Shown here in pieces: positions 7,584 to 12,502 of a DNA stretch of 13,389 bases. This DNA comes from SIG607 sp045592625 (GTDB lineage Bacteria > Bacillota > Clostridia > Oscillospirales > Acutalibacteraceae), in contig JAZNVC010000025.1 of the NCBI GenBank assembly GCA_045592625.1, positions 1-13,389 on the forward strand. The letters run 5' to 3'. Made by a program: the position numbers and the translations under genes. Every line of letters starts with the position of its first letter. The stretch's first letter is position 1. The notes beneath the pieces were generated by a model. That model ran no database searches, was not told the DNA's origin, and worked only from the letters and a program-made list of their open reading frames with translations.

Positions 7584-7946
7584 ATGTTACTGACCAAACA
7601 GCGAAGTCTTATTCTTGATATTGTAAAGAATATGGACGGACATCTATCGGCTGATGAAATTTATATAATTGCCCGAAGCAAAATGCCCGGTATAGCACTT
7701 GCTACCGTTTATAATAATCTTAATGCTTTATATCTTGGCGGACTGATAGGAAAGGTTAAAATTCCCGATGCGGCTGATTTATTCGACCGTTCCCCTATTC
7801 TTCACGACCACTTGATATGTAAAAACTGCAAATCGGTAAAAGATGCGGTTATCCCCGATTTTTTAGAGCATTTAAAAGAAAACCTTGGCGAAGATATAAT
7901 TTCATATAATTTGAATCTTGACTATTTATGCAGTAATTGCAAATAA
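7584..7946 (+). CDS. perR: PerR-type peroxide-sensing Fur-family repressor
   Basis: A 120-residue winged-helix metalloregulator. The N-terminal DNA-binding domain contains LTKQRSLILDIV and the recognition segment ALATVYNNLNAL (38-49). The dimerisation domain has CxxC pairs C79/C82 and C116/C119 for structural zinc. The regulatory-metal ligands of B. subtilis PerR (H37, D85, H91, H93, D104) align by spacing with H20, D68, H74, H76 and D87. D68, rather than the glutamate of Fur, favours a peroxide sensor oxidised at its histidines. The protein is about 20 residues shorter than usual at the N-terminus. The start is fixed by AAAGGAGG seven bases upstream. Its own operator precedes it and rubrerythrin follows on the same transcript, so peroxide would induce both. 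Assignment to PerR rather than Fur or Zur is inferred from the ligands and neighbour. Confidence 0.85.
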   Translation: MLLTKQRSLILDIVKNMDGHLSADEIYIIARSKMPGIALATVYNNLNALYLGGLIGKVKIPDAADLFDRSPILHDHLICKNCKSVKDAVIPDFLEHLKENLGEDIISYNLNLDYLCSNCK

Positions 7947-8013
7947 ATAATTGCTAAATACCGAAATATCGGTTAAAATAAAATTAATAATTTTTGAAAA
8001 AGGAGAAAATTTC

Positions 8014-8547
8014 ATGGAACTTAAAGGAACAAAAACCGAAAAAAATTTACAGGCAGCTTTTGCAGGCGAATCTCAGGCAAGAAACAAATACACCTATTTT
8101 GCTTCTGTTGCTAAAAAAGAAGGCTATGAGCAGATTGCCGAACTATTCTTAAAGACTGCCGAAAACGAAAAAGAACACGCTAAAATGTGGTTTAAGGAGT
8201 TAGGCGGACTGGGCGACACCGCCGCTAACCTTCTTTCTGCTGCTGAAGGCGAAAACTATGAGTGGACCGATATGTATGATACCTTTGCTAAGGAAGCTGA
8301 AGAAGAAGGTTTCACCGCTCTTGCTTATAAGTTCAGAGCTGTTGCAGCAATCGAGAAGACTCACGAAGAAAGATATCGTGCTCTTCTTAATAACGTTGAA
8401 ACCAAAGCTGTATTTGAAAAGAGCAGCGTTACCGTTTGGGAATGCCGTAACTGCGGTCACATTGTAGTAGGTCTTAAAGCTCCTATGGTTTGCCCTGTTT
8501 GTGCTCATCCCGAAGCTTACTTTGAAGTAAGAAAAGAAAATTATTAA
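8014..8547 (+). CDS. rbr: Rubrerythrin
   Basis: A 177-residue cytosolic non-haem iron peroxidase that reduces hydrogen peroxide to water in anaerobes. The N-terminal four-helix ferritin-like domain carries the diiron ligands: E19 (AGESQARNKY), E52 and H55 (ENEKEH), the acidic cluster E96-E98 (AEEEGF), and E114 with H117 (IEKTHEERY). A C-terminal rubredoxin-like domain has the four iron cysteines as CxxC pairs C144/C147 and C160/C163 (CRNCGH, CPVCAHP). Length is typical of short rubrerythrins. The ATG at 8014 is chosen over an upstream in-frame start at 7951 because AAGGAG lies nine bases before it and family homology begins there. It follows the PerR-type gene by 67 bases with no promoter evident between; a weak hairpin (ACCGA/TCGGT, 7960-7973) lies in that gap. 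Confidence 0.95.
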   Translation: MELKGTKTEKNLQAAFAGESQARNKYTYFASVAKKEGYEQIAELFLKTAENEKEHAKMWFKELGGLGDTAANLLSAAEGENYEWTDMYDTFAKEAEEEGFTALAYKFRAVAAIEKTHEERYRALLNNVETKAVFEKSSVTVWECRNCGHIVVGLKAPMVCPVCAHPEAYFEVRKENY

Positions 8548-8595
8548 TCGAAAGATTTATAATAACTACCCAACAATTTAATATTACCCGTAAAT

Positions 8596-8626
8596 AAAAA
8601 CGACCTCACGGTCGTTTTTATTTTTT
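8596..8626 (+). terminator. Intrinsic terminator after rubrerythrin
   Basis: AAAAACGACC (8596-8605) pairs with GGTCGTTTTT (8610-8619) around a TCAC loop and runs into TTTTTTT. The A-run on the other side makes it potentially bidirectional, so it could also stop minus-strand transcripts coming from the accessory island. Confidence 0.9.
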
Positions 8627-8643
8627 GTCTAAATGAGTGTTTC

Positions 8644-8722
8644 GGGCGGATGAAGGGTACGGCTTTGCCCAGACCCTTTTGTCCTTCGGACATTTCCCCT
8701 ATTAGGGGAATAACATCCGCCC
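8644..8722. repeat. Compact four-way-junction palindrome (structured DNA/RNA element)
   Basis: A 9-bp outer stem (GGGCGGATG 8644-8652 with CATCCGCCC 8714-8722) encloses three adjacent hairpins. The first is AAGGGT/ACCCTT (8653-8658, 8673-8678) with an inner GGC/GCC. The second is TGTCC-TTC-GGACA (8680-8692). The third is TTCCCC-TATTA-GGGGAA (8694-8710). Only one to three bases link the stems. It is GC-rich against its surroundings and non-coding. It marks the left border of the repeat-rich island. It has no tRNA features; a structured RNA or a palindromic mobile repeat are both possible. Confidence 0.7.
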
Positions 8723-8734
8723 CTTTGCTTGTCA

Positions 8735-8758
8735 ACACAAGGAACCGTCCCCTGTGTT
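8735..8758. repeat. Bare arm of the island repeat, inverted orientation
   Basis: This segment holds AACCGTCCCCTG (8743-8754) flanked by ACACAA and TGTGTT. It is the reverse complement, with small differences, of the left arm of the 83-bp repeat. No interior of the repeat is attached. With the left arm at 8929-8951 it forms an inverted pair around the 35-residue micro-ORF. Confidence 0.85.
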
Positions 8759-8763
8759 ACTAG

Positions 8764-8871
8764 TTATTTAATTTCGTTTAAATATTTCTCAAATTCTTCG
8801 TCTGTCATATTAGCTATCTTTTCAGAAAGCTCTATAATATCAATACGATCATCGCATATACGTTCTTGCAT
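8764..8871 (-). CDS. Micro-ORF, 35-residue acidic protein of unknown function
   Basis: Too short for usual gene calling, but it has good coding signs. The ATG at 8871 is preceded by AGGTGAT seven bases upstream. The peptide is MQERICDDRIDIIELSEKIA followed by NMTDEEFEKYLNEIK, an amphipathic acidic helix-rich sequence ending in TAA. The NMTDEEFEKYL tail resembles small Clostridial proteins of unknown role. It sits alone between a bare repeat arm (8735-8758) and the first full repeat (8931-9013), so it is the smallest module of the island. It might be an immunity remnant, a regulator or simply a hitchhiker; no function is assigned. Confidence 0.5.
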   Translation of the reverse strand: MQERICDDRIDIIELSEKIANMTDEEFEKYLNEIK

Positions 8872-8890
8872 ATAATCACCTATAAAATAT

Positions 8891-8932
8891 TAAACACATA
8901 AACACATAAACACATAAACACAGGTAAACACA
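8891..8932. repeat. Tandem 8-mer TAAACACA at the left edge of repeat copy 1
   Basis: Four perfect TAAACACA units (8891-8922), then GG, then a fifth unit that merges into CAGGGG of the repeat. Shorter versions precede copy 4 (about 10898-10930) and copy 6 (12487-12504). The unit equals the outer edge of the repeat arm, so the arm edge appears to have been iterated. Confidence 0.85.
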
Positions 8933-9013
8933 GGGGACGGTTCTCTGTGTTATGGTTTTGTGTGCCTTTTTTTCGTTTTTTTCTCAATTTGGTTTCACGC
9001 TAACCGTCCCCTG
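8931..9013 (+). repeat. Island repeat copy 1 (83 bp, 12-bp terminal inverted repeats)
   Basis: Begins CAGGGGACGGTT and ends AACCGTCCCCTG, which are perfect inverted repeats. The left arm also folds alone (ACACAG 11-base loop CTGTGT). The interior is T-rich (GGTTTTGTGTGCC, T7, then AATTTGGTTTCACGC). It differs from the other copies by one interior base (CGTTTTTTT instead of CGATTTTTT). Its right end supplies the TAG stop codon and last residues of the gene at 9000-9497. Confidence 0.95.
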
Positions 9014-9497
9014 TCTTATCTTCTGTTGTGTTTTTTAATCCGCAATAAAAACCTAAATTATACTCAACCCCGTCAATAGTAGCATTAAATTTAAACACTT
9101 TATGTTCCTCTCCGTTTATCATTACAGTATCATCTGTAGGATTAGGAAATATAGCAAAATAAGGTTGACCGAACTTAGTCGCAGGAGTTTCCTTATAAAA
9201 ATTACTAACATGAGGTTTATATGAAGCACGATTTGTATATCTGCTCCATTGATCCCACAATACAAATACATATGGAGAATCGTCCTTGCCTTTCCCAAGA
9301 GCAATTGCTACGGACTCATTATCTGTGAATTTATCAACATATAAAACTTCCTTTAAATCATCAGCTGCACAATACAAATAGTCAACATCTATATCTACAG
9401 ATTTTTTCAGGGAAATCCAGTGGCTTACGGTTATATAAACAACAACTGCCAGAACAATAGAAACAATAGTTATGATTTTAGATTTTTTGCTTTTCAT
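9000..9497 (-). CDS. Single-span membrane protein of unknown function, C-terminus inside repeat
   Basis: A 165-residue protein with a basic N-terminus (MKSKKSK), one membrane span at about residues 8-24 and an extracytoplasmic domain rich in aromatic and acidic residues (SYVF-like strand YVFVLWDQWSRYTNR, YFAIFPNPTDDTVMINGEEH, LGFYCGLKN). The ATG at 9497 is chosen over one 31 codons upstream because AAGGAG lies nine bases before it and the longer form would translate repeat sequence. The last residues (KTGDG) and the TAG stop are encoded by repeat copy 1, so the original C-terminus may have been replaced. Its place in the array, after a repeat and before the next, matches the neighbouring immunity genes; an anchored immunity role is inferred. 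I do not recognise the family. Confidence 0.6.
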   Translation of the reverse strand: MKSKKSKIITIVSIVLAVVVYITVSHWISLKKSVDIDVDYLYCAADDLKEVLYVDKFTDNESVAIALGKGKDDSPYVFVLWDQWSRYTNRASYKPHVSNFYKETPATKFGQPYFAIFPNPTDDTVMINGEEHKVFKFNATIDGVEYNLGFYCGLKNTTEDKTGDG

Positions 9498-9516
9498 AAT
9501 TTTTTCTCCTTGGGTG

Positions 9517-9608
9517 CACAGGGGACGGTTCTCTGTGCGCTTTAGAATTTTCTCACAGTCCAAAAACTCACACCTGTTAATTTTCAACACAGAGAACCGT
9601 CCCCTGTG
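9517..9608. repeat. Inverted pair of repeat arms (site 2)
   Basis: CACAGGGGACGGTTCTCTGTG (one base over a 20-mer; 9517-9537) and its exact reverse complement (9588-9608) form 21-bp perfect inverted repeats around 50 unique bases. The interior of the 83-bp repeat is absent. The 50 bases, read on the minus strand, are open and encode INRCEFLDCEKILK, a possible remnant tail of a toxin tip upstream of the gene at 9000-9497. Confidence 0.9.
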
Positions 9609-9643
9609 TTACCTGTGTTACTTTGTTACCCCCTGTGTTACCC
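9603..9643. repeat. Tandem CCTGTGTTA units at the outer edge of site 2
   Basis: Two perfect CCTGTGTTA units (9603-9620) are followed by degenerate CTTTGTTAC and CCCTGTGTTAC. This is the mirror image of the TAAACACA/TAACACAGG iteration seen at left edges of other copies. Confidence 0.8.
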
Positions 9644-9857
9644 GGGTACATATGTAGGGTACGATGACGTTTCATTTCGCCGTTAAACAACCTAAACAAT
9701 TAAACAATCCCTTACATATATTTTTTTACTATAATAAAAAATAATATTTTTTTAAATTTTAAATCTTTTATAGAATTGTTGTAGAGAATGTAAGAAAAAC
9801 CGATAAAACCCTTTGTTTATGCGGGTTTCCGATATCTACAACCATATCTACAACGTC
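9613..9857. other. Non-coding stretch with overlapping dyads
   Basis: No convincing gene on either strand. A very AT-rich block (about 9717-9775) is followed by ordered dyads. GTTGTAGA (9778-9785) and GAATGTAAGA (9786-9795) face two copies of TCTACAAC (9835-9842, 9847-9854) and TCTTACATTC (9856-9865). A small hairpin AAACCC/GGGTTT (9806-9828) and direct repeats CCGATA (9800-9805, 9829-9834) lie between. The dyads cross rather than nest. It might be a recombination or attachment relic or a structured RNA. Confidence 0.55.
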
Positions 9858-9917
9858 TTACATTCTTCTTACCCATCCTCTTGCTGTGCCATAATTTTCA
9901 ATGTAAATAAGACAGGG
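9858..9917 (-). pseudogene. Remnant C-terminal tail of an unknown protein, possible toxin tip
   Basis: Reading out of repeat copy 3 on the minus strand, an open frame encodes IYIENYGTARGWVRRM and ends in TAA. It has no start of its own and occupies the place that toxin-tip fragments hold in the other modules. No immunity-like gene follows; the non-coding stretch does. The piece is too short to identify, and chance is possible. Confidence 0.3.
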
Positions 9918-9922
9918 TAACA

Positions 9923-10005
9923 CAGGGGACGGTTCTCTGTGTTATGGTTTTGTGTGCCTTTTTTTCGATTTTTTCTCAATTTGGTTTCACGCTAACCGTC
10001 CCCTG
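9923..10005 (+). repeat. Island repeat copy 3 (83 bp)
   Basis: Same boundaries, length and sequence as the other full copies. An additional outer inverted repeat flanks it: AATAAGACAGGG (9906-9917) and CCCTGTCTTATT (10001-10012). The right edge ends seven bases from the stop codon of the ankyrin-repeat gene. Confidence 0.95.
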
Positions 10006-10011
10006 TCTTAT

Positions 10012-10764
10012 TCATGCCTTTCTTCGAAGCAAAATGTTTTCCAAGTTTTCGTTATATTTTCCACTTTGTTTAGCCCAATCAAGTGGTGTTTCACCATTCA
10101 AATTTTCTTTTTCAAACAAATACCCATAATCCGAAGCAAGTAATTCTATAAGTTTGGTTTGCCCACCATAAGCAAGATAATGAATAATTGTATCTCCTTT
10201 TTCGTTTATAGGTGAAGCTCCGTTTTCCAGCAACAAAAATATAGACTCAGTTAACAAGTTTTGCTCATCTTCACTAAATGTAGTTTTATAAATACATTTT
10301 TCCGCTTCAATGAATAACGCACTTCCATGACTTCTATACAAATCCACTTGTGCACCATTATTTAAAAGCATTTTTGCTATTGCAATTCGATTTTCGCTAT
10401 TTCTTATATACACTACTTCTAACGGTGCCCAGCCTCCCTCTAAAGATAAATTAGGATCAGCTCCTTTATCTAACAAAGCAGATACTATTTCCACATCACC
10501 TTTTTCACATGCTTTTATCAAAGGCGTATCTATATCATACTCAAACATATTATATATTTTTCTTAACCATAATGGTGCCGTAAAAGAATTGACATTTTTT
10601 ATTTTGCCTATCATTGTCTTTGCTTCAGTTGTTTTATTAGCATTAATCAAAGTGCATAATCTATTTATATCACAATATTTTTTTACCGATATTGCAGACA
10701 GTGTTGACAGTATTATCGAAATCAAAATAAGTGATAAAATAATTAGTTTAAGAACTTTTTTCAT
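10012..10764 (-). CDS. Ankyrin-repeat protein with N-terminal membrane anchor, putative immunity protein
   Basis: A 250-residue protein. Residues 4-26 are a strong hydrophobic signal or anchor (LKLIILSLILISIILSTLSA). Residues about 77-245 hold at least three ankyrin-type repeats (DTPLIKACEKGDVEIVSALL with DKGADPN at 79-105; the APLEVVYIRNSENRIAIAKM region with LLNNGAQVDL to 142; SIFLLLENGASPINEKGDTI; NGETPLDWAKQ at 223-233). Its ATG overlaps the stop codon of an upstream open fragment (ATGA) that looks like a toxin tip ending, the arrangement expected of a coupled toxin-immunity pair. Ankyrin-repeat proteins are known among polymorphic-toxin immunity genes. The target is unknown; the immunity role is inferred from context. 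Confidence 0.75.
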   Translation of the reverse strand: MKKVLKLIILSLILISIILSTLSAISVKKYCDINRLCTLINANKTTEAKTMIGKIKNVNSFTAPLWLRKIYNMFEYDIDTPLIKACEKGDVEIVSALLDKGADPNLSLEGGWAPLEVVYIRNSENRIAIAKMLLNNGAQVDLYRSHGSALFIEAEKCIYKTTFSEDEQNLLTESIFLLLENGASPINEKGDTIIHYLAYGGQTKLIELLASDYGYLFEKENLNGETPLDWAKQSGKYNENLENILLRRKA

Positions 10765-10898
10765 TTTGAAGCACCCACAATTCTATTCCACAAAAATGAA
10801 ACATTACTATCCACTTCACTGTTTCCCCACAAATAATAAGGCAACATATCCTTTGTGAAATGAGTAATATAATTTGTACCATAATTGTATGTTCCCAT
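10761..10898 (-). pseudogene. Orphan toxin-tip C-terminal fragment beside the ankyrin gene
   Basis: An open frame of 45 residues starting at an ATG at the repeat edge (MGTYNYGTNYITHFTKDML) and continuing PYYLWGNSEVDSNVSFLWN to RIVGASK, ending in TGA that overlaps the ankyrin gene start. The DMLPYxxWGN pattern resembles C-terminal ends of RHS-type toxins as I remember them, but I cannot name the family. Only the tail of a toxin domain remains; the rest is replaced by repeat sequence. No ribosome binding site is visible, so it is probably silent. Confidence 0.55.
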
Positions 10899-10927
10899 AA
10901 ACACACATAAACATAAACACATAAACA

Positions 10928-11010
10928 CAGGGGACGGTTCTCTGTGTTATGGTTTTGTGTGCCTTTTTTTCGATTTTTTCTCAATTTGGTTTCACGCTAA
11001 CCGTCCCCTG
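10928..11010 (+). repeat. Island repeat copy 4 (83 bp)
   Basis: Full copy with CAGGGGACGGTT at 10928-10939 and AACCGTCCCCTG at 10999-11010. Its right edge continues into two tandem copies of CCTGCGTCTA (11007-11027, period 10), a variant of the edge iteration seen elsewhere. Confidence 0.95.
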
Positions 11011-11042
11011 CGTCTACCTGCGTCTACGCTTGTGTTCCATTG

Positions 11043-11330
11043 CTAAAAAACAGATAAATGTTTTCCTTCTAGCAGTGTTACTATCGCACCGGCTAAATAA
11101 CAGATAAAAATAAACCAAAAAGCGATTTTACAAAAAGTTCTTTTCTTCGAATCTATACTTTCGTCTTTGCCTAGTAAATACAATAATATTTCAATAGGTA
11201 ATAGAAATATACAAGCACCAATTACATTTCCAATCCATGATTCAAACTTTATGTTTTTCGTGTTTAATATAGATACAATAAAATATTCTGAAATAAAAAT
11301 TGATAATAGTATTGTATACCGTTTTTTCAT
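11043..11330 (-). CDS. Small three-span membrane protein, putative immunity protein
   Basis: A 95-residue integral membrane protein with hydrophobic segments at about residues 6-22, 33-53 and 66-86, and a charged loop (GKDESIDSKKR) before the last. The ATG at 11330 is chosen over one 23 codons upstream because GGAGG lies ten bases before it and the upstream portion overlaps the preceding open frame. The stop codon of the preceding toxin-tip fragment is only 16 bases upstream. Small polytopic proteins of this kind commonly protect against membrane-active toxins, so the cognate tip may act on membranes; this is inference. It is followed, after a 32-base gap, by repeat copy 4. I do not recognise the family. 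Confidence 0.7.
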   Translation of the reverse strand: MKKRYTILLSIFISEYFIVSILNTKNIKFESWIGNVIGACIFLLPIEILLYLLGKDESIDSKKRTFCKIAFWFIFICYLAGAIVTLLEGKHLSVF

Positions 11331-11346
11331 AAAAGGATACCCTCCA

Positions 11347-11724
11347 CTAATTTCCGTAAGACATGCTATCATTATATATAGAAATCCATTCATTGCCAAA
11401 TGCTTCTAAATCAAAACTTATAGACGCTTCAAATCCTACGAGCAAATATGCCCCAAAAGAAAATCCTATAGTTGCATCATTAAACACGATTTTTTGATTT
11501 GCTGTGCATTTACTCTTTTCTCCAAAGCTACTACTCATAAAATCACAAGTGCAATTTTGATCGAAATATGAATGCTCATATCCATTTGTATGTGATATAT
11601 CTATAATATCTGCGATTTCAAGACCTATATTAGTTGATGTCGAATTTCGTACATCAAACTTTCCCTGTTCGTAAGTAATATAATCAGTATTCGAATTAAC
11701 AGCACCTATTTTAATTGTAGGTGC
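11347..11724 (-). pseudogene. Orphan toxin-tip fragment (125 residues, no start codon)
   Basis: The frame is open from inside repeat copy 5 to the TAG at 11347-11349, giving about 125 residues that begin APTIKIGAVNSNTDYITYEQ and end SIYNDSMSYGN. No ATG, GTG or TTG with a ribosome binding site occurs near its beginning; the first ATG is at 11538, mid-frame, without a Shine-Dalgarno. A Cys-rich patch (QNCTCDF, SKCTAN) precedes a hydrophobic stretch GFSFGAYLLVGFEASISFDL, a pattern that could belong to a membrane-inserting domain. This is the longest orphan tip here and lies directly before a membrane-protein gene. It is interpreted as a donor or relic module cut from a larger RHS-type protein; the family is unknown. 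Confidence 0.6.
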
Positions 11725-11725
11725 A

Positions 11726-11808
11726 CAGGGGACGGTTCTCTGTGTTATGGTTTTGTGTGCCTTTTTTTCGATTTTTTCTCAATTTGGTTTCACGCTAACC
11801 GTCCCCTG
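11726..11808 (+). repeat. Island repeat copy 5 (83 bp)
   Basis: Full copy with perfect 12-bp terminal inverted repeats, the same as copies 3 and 4. The left edge joins directly to the toxin-tip fragment at 11724; the right edge ends two bases before the stop codon of the lipoprotein gene at 11811. Confidence 0.95.
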
Positions 11809-11810
11809 TA

Positions 11811-12371
11811 TTATGTTGGCATTAGGTGTTTCTTATGACCAATAAGCTTTATAGTATAGTTCACAGTATCCTCAATTATGGTTGTTTGGTTATCAACAGA
11901 GATTTGAAGAGATAATTGCAATTCATTGCCACTATAAAACCAAGTTTTATTTTTATCAAAATTAGAGATAACGGTAACGCTCAATAACATTCGATCGGTT
12001 ACGGGACTAAATTCATTGATATCTTTTTCAGAAAGTTCTTTCAATATTTCTATATTATTTTTACTACACATACTAACACTGTTAATTGTAACATTGCTTC
12101 TATTATTACTTGTTGTGTATATATATAAAAATAATGAGCACTCTTCGTGGGTGGTTTCTTTGATAAAAGGGCATATTATTAAATCATCCATTTTAGCAAA
12201 ATCCATATTTCCGCTTTTGATATAAGATTCTTTCTCACTAATCTCTGTTATATTAAAAAATCCATCAAATTCTTCAATAGAAAAGCTTGTATAACTATTC
12301 GCAATGGTTTTGCATCCTACAAATGTGAAAATTAACGATATAATTATAAAAATTAAGATATTTGTTTTCAT
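11811..12371 (-). CDS. Putative lipoprotein, possible immunity protein
   Basis: A 186-residue protein with a short basic start (MKTN), a hydrophobic core and a probable lipobox FVGC with Cys at residue 20. The secreted part has a mixed strand-rich look (LFLYIYTTSNNRSNVTINSV, MLLSVTVISNF, LQLSLQISVDNQTTIIEDTVNYTIKLIG), suggesting a beta-sandwich. GGAAGG lies 9-10 bases before the ATG. A toxin-tip tail ends 14 bases upstream (TAG at 12386-12388). Lipoprotein immunity proteins fit toxins that act outside the cytoplasm or during entry. Codon use is AT-rich, unlike the lipoprotein gene at the left end of the window. The family is not recognised; the immunity role is from position only. Confidence 0.62.
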   Translation of the reverse strand: MKTNILIFIIISLIFTFVGCKTIANSYTSFSIEEFDGFFNITEISEKESYIKSGNMDFAKMDDLIICPFIKETTHEECSLFLYIYTTSNNRSNVTINSVSMCSKNNIEILKELSEKDINEFSPVTDRMLLSVTVISNFDKNKTWFYSGNELQLSLQISVDNQTTIIEDTVNYTIKLIGHKKHLMPT

Positions 12372-12385
12372 ATTTCAGTGCCTTC

Positions 12386-12487
12386 CTAGTCAAATATCTC
12401 AATGATTTTTGACTCAAATTGATCTCTTGTGTTGCTATTTAGGGTTAGCCAATACGGAAAAACATCTATAACTCCATGTCCCACCCA
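12386..12487 (-). pseudogene. Orphan toxin-tip C-terminal fragment before the lipoprotein gene
   Basis: Emerging from the TAAACACA edge of repeat copy 6, an open frame encodes WVGHGVIDVFPYWLTLNSN then TRDQFESKIIEIFD and TAG. It has no proper start: the only nearby ATG is in another frame. The sequence has protein-like composition and stops 14 bases before the lipoprotein gene, as toxin tips do before their immunity genes. Only about 33 residues remain, so the family cannot be named. Confidence 0.5.
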
Positions 12488-12502
12488 TAAACACAGTAAA
12501 CA

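Noticed and set aside
8644..8722. tRNA gene, because of the cloverleaf-like fold
   Set aside because: No T-loop GTTCRAN sequence, no anticodon arm of correct size, no CCA position and no D-arm consensus.
8544..8738. Minus-strand open frame of 64 codons
   Set aside because: It is composed of the terminator and the four-way palindrome, has no ribosome binding site and shows no protein-like pattern.
8931..9013. Insertion-sequence relic with target-site duplication
   Set aside because: Flanks of the five copies show no direct duplications, and no transposase fragment is visible in any frame.
10748..10984. Minus-strand open frame of 78 codons covering repeat copy 4
   Set aside because: It translates the repeat and its tandem edge (LCVYVYVCLW) and is in a different frame from the toxin-tail fragment, which better explains the coding signal there.
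11043..11399. Longer start at 11399 for the small membrane protein
   Set aside because: The extra 23 residues overlap the open frame of the toxin fragment, and the GGAGG site is placed for the ATG at 11330.
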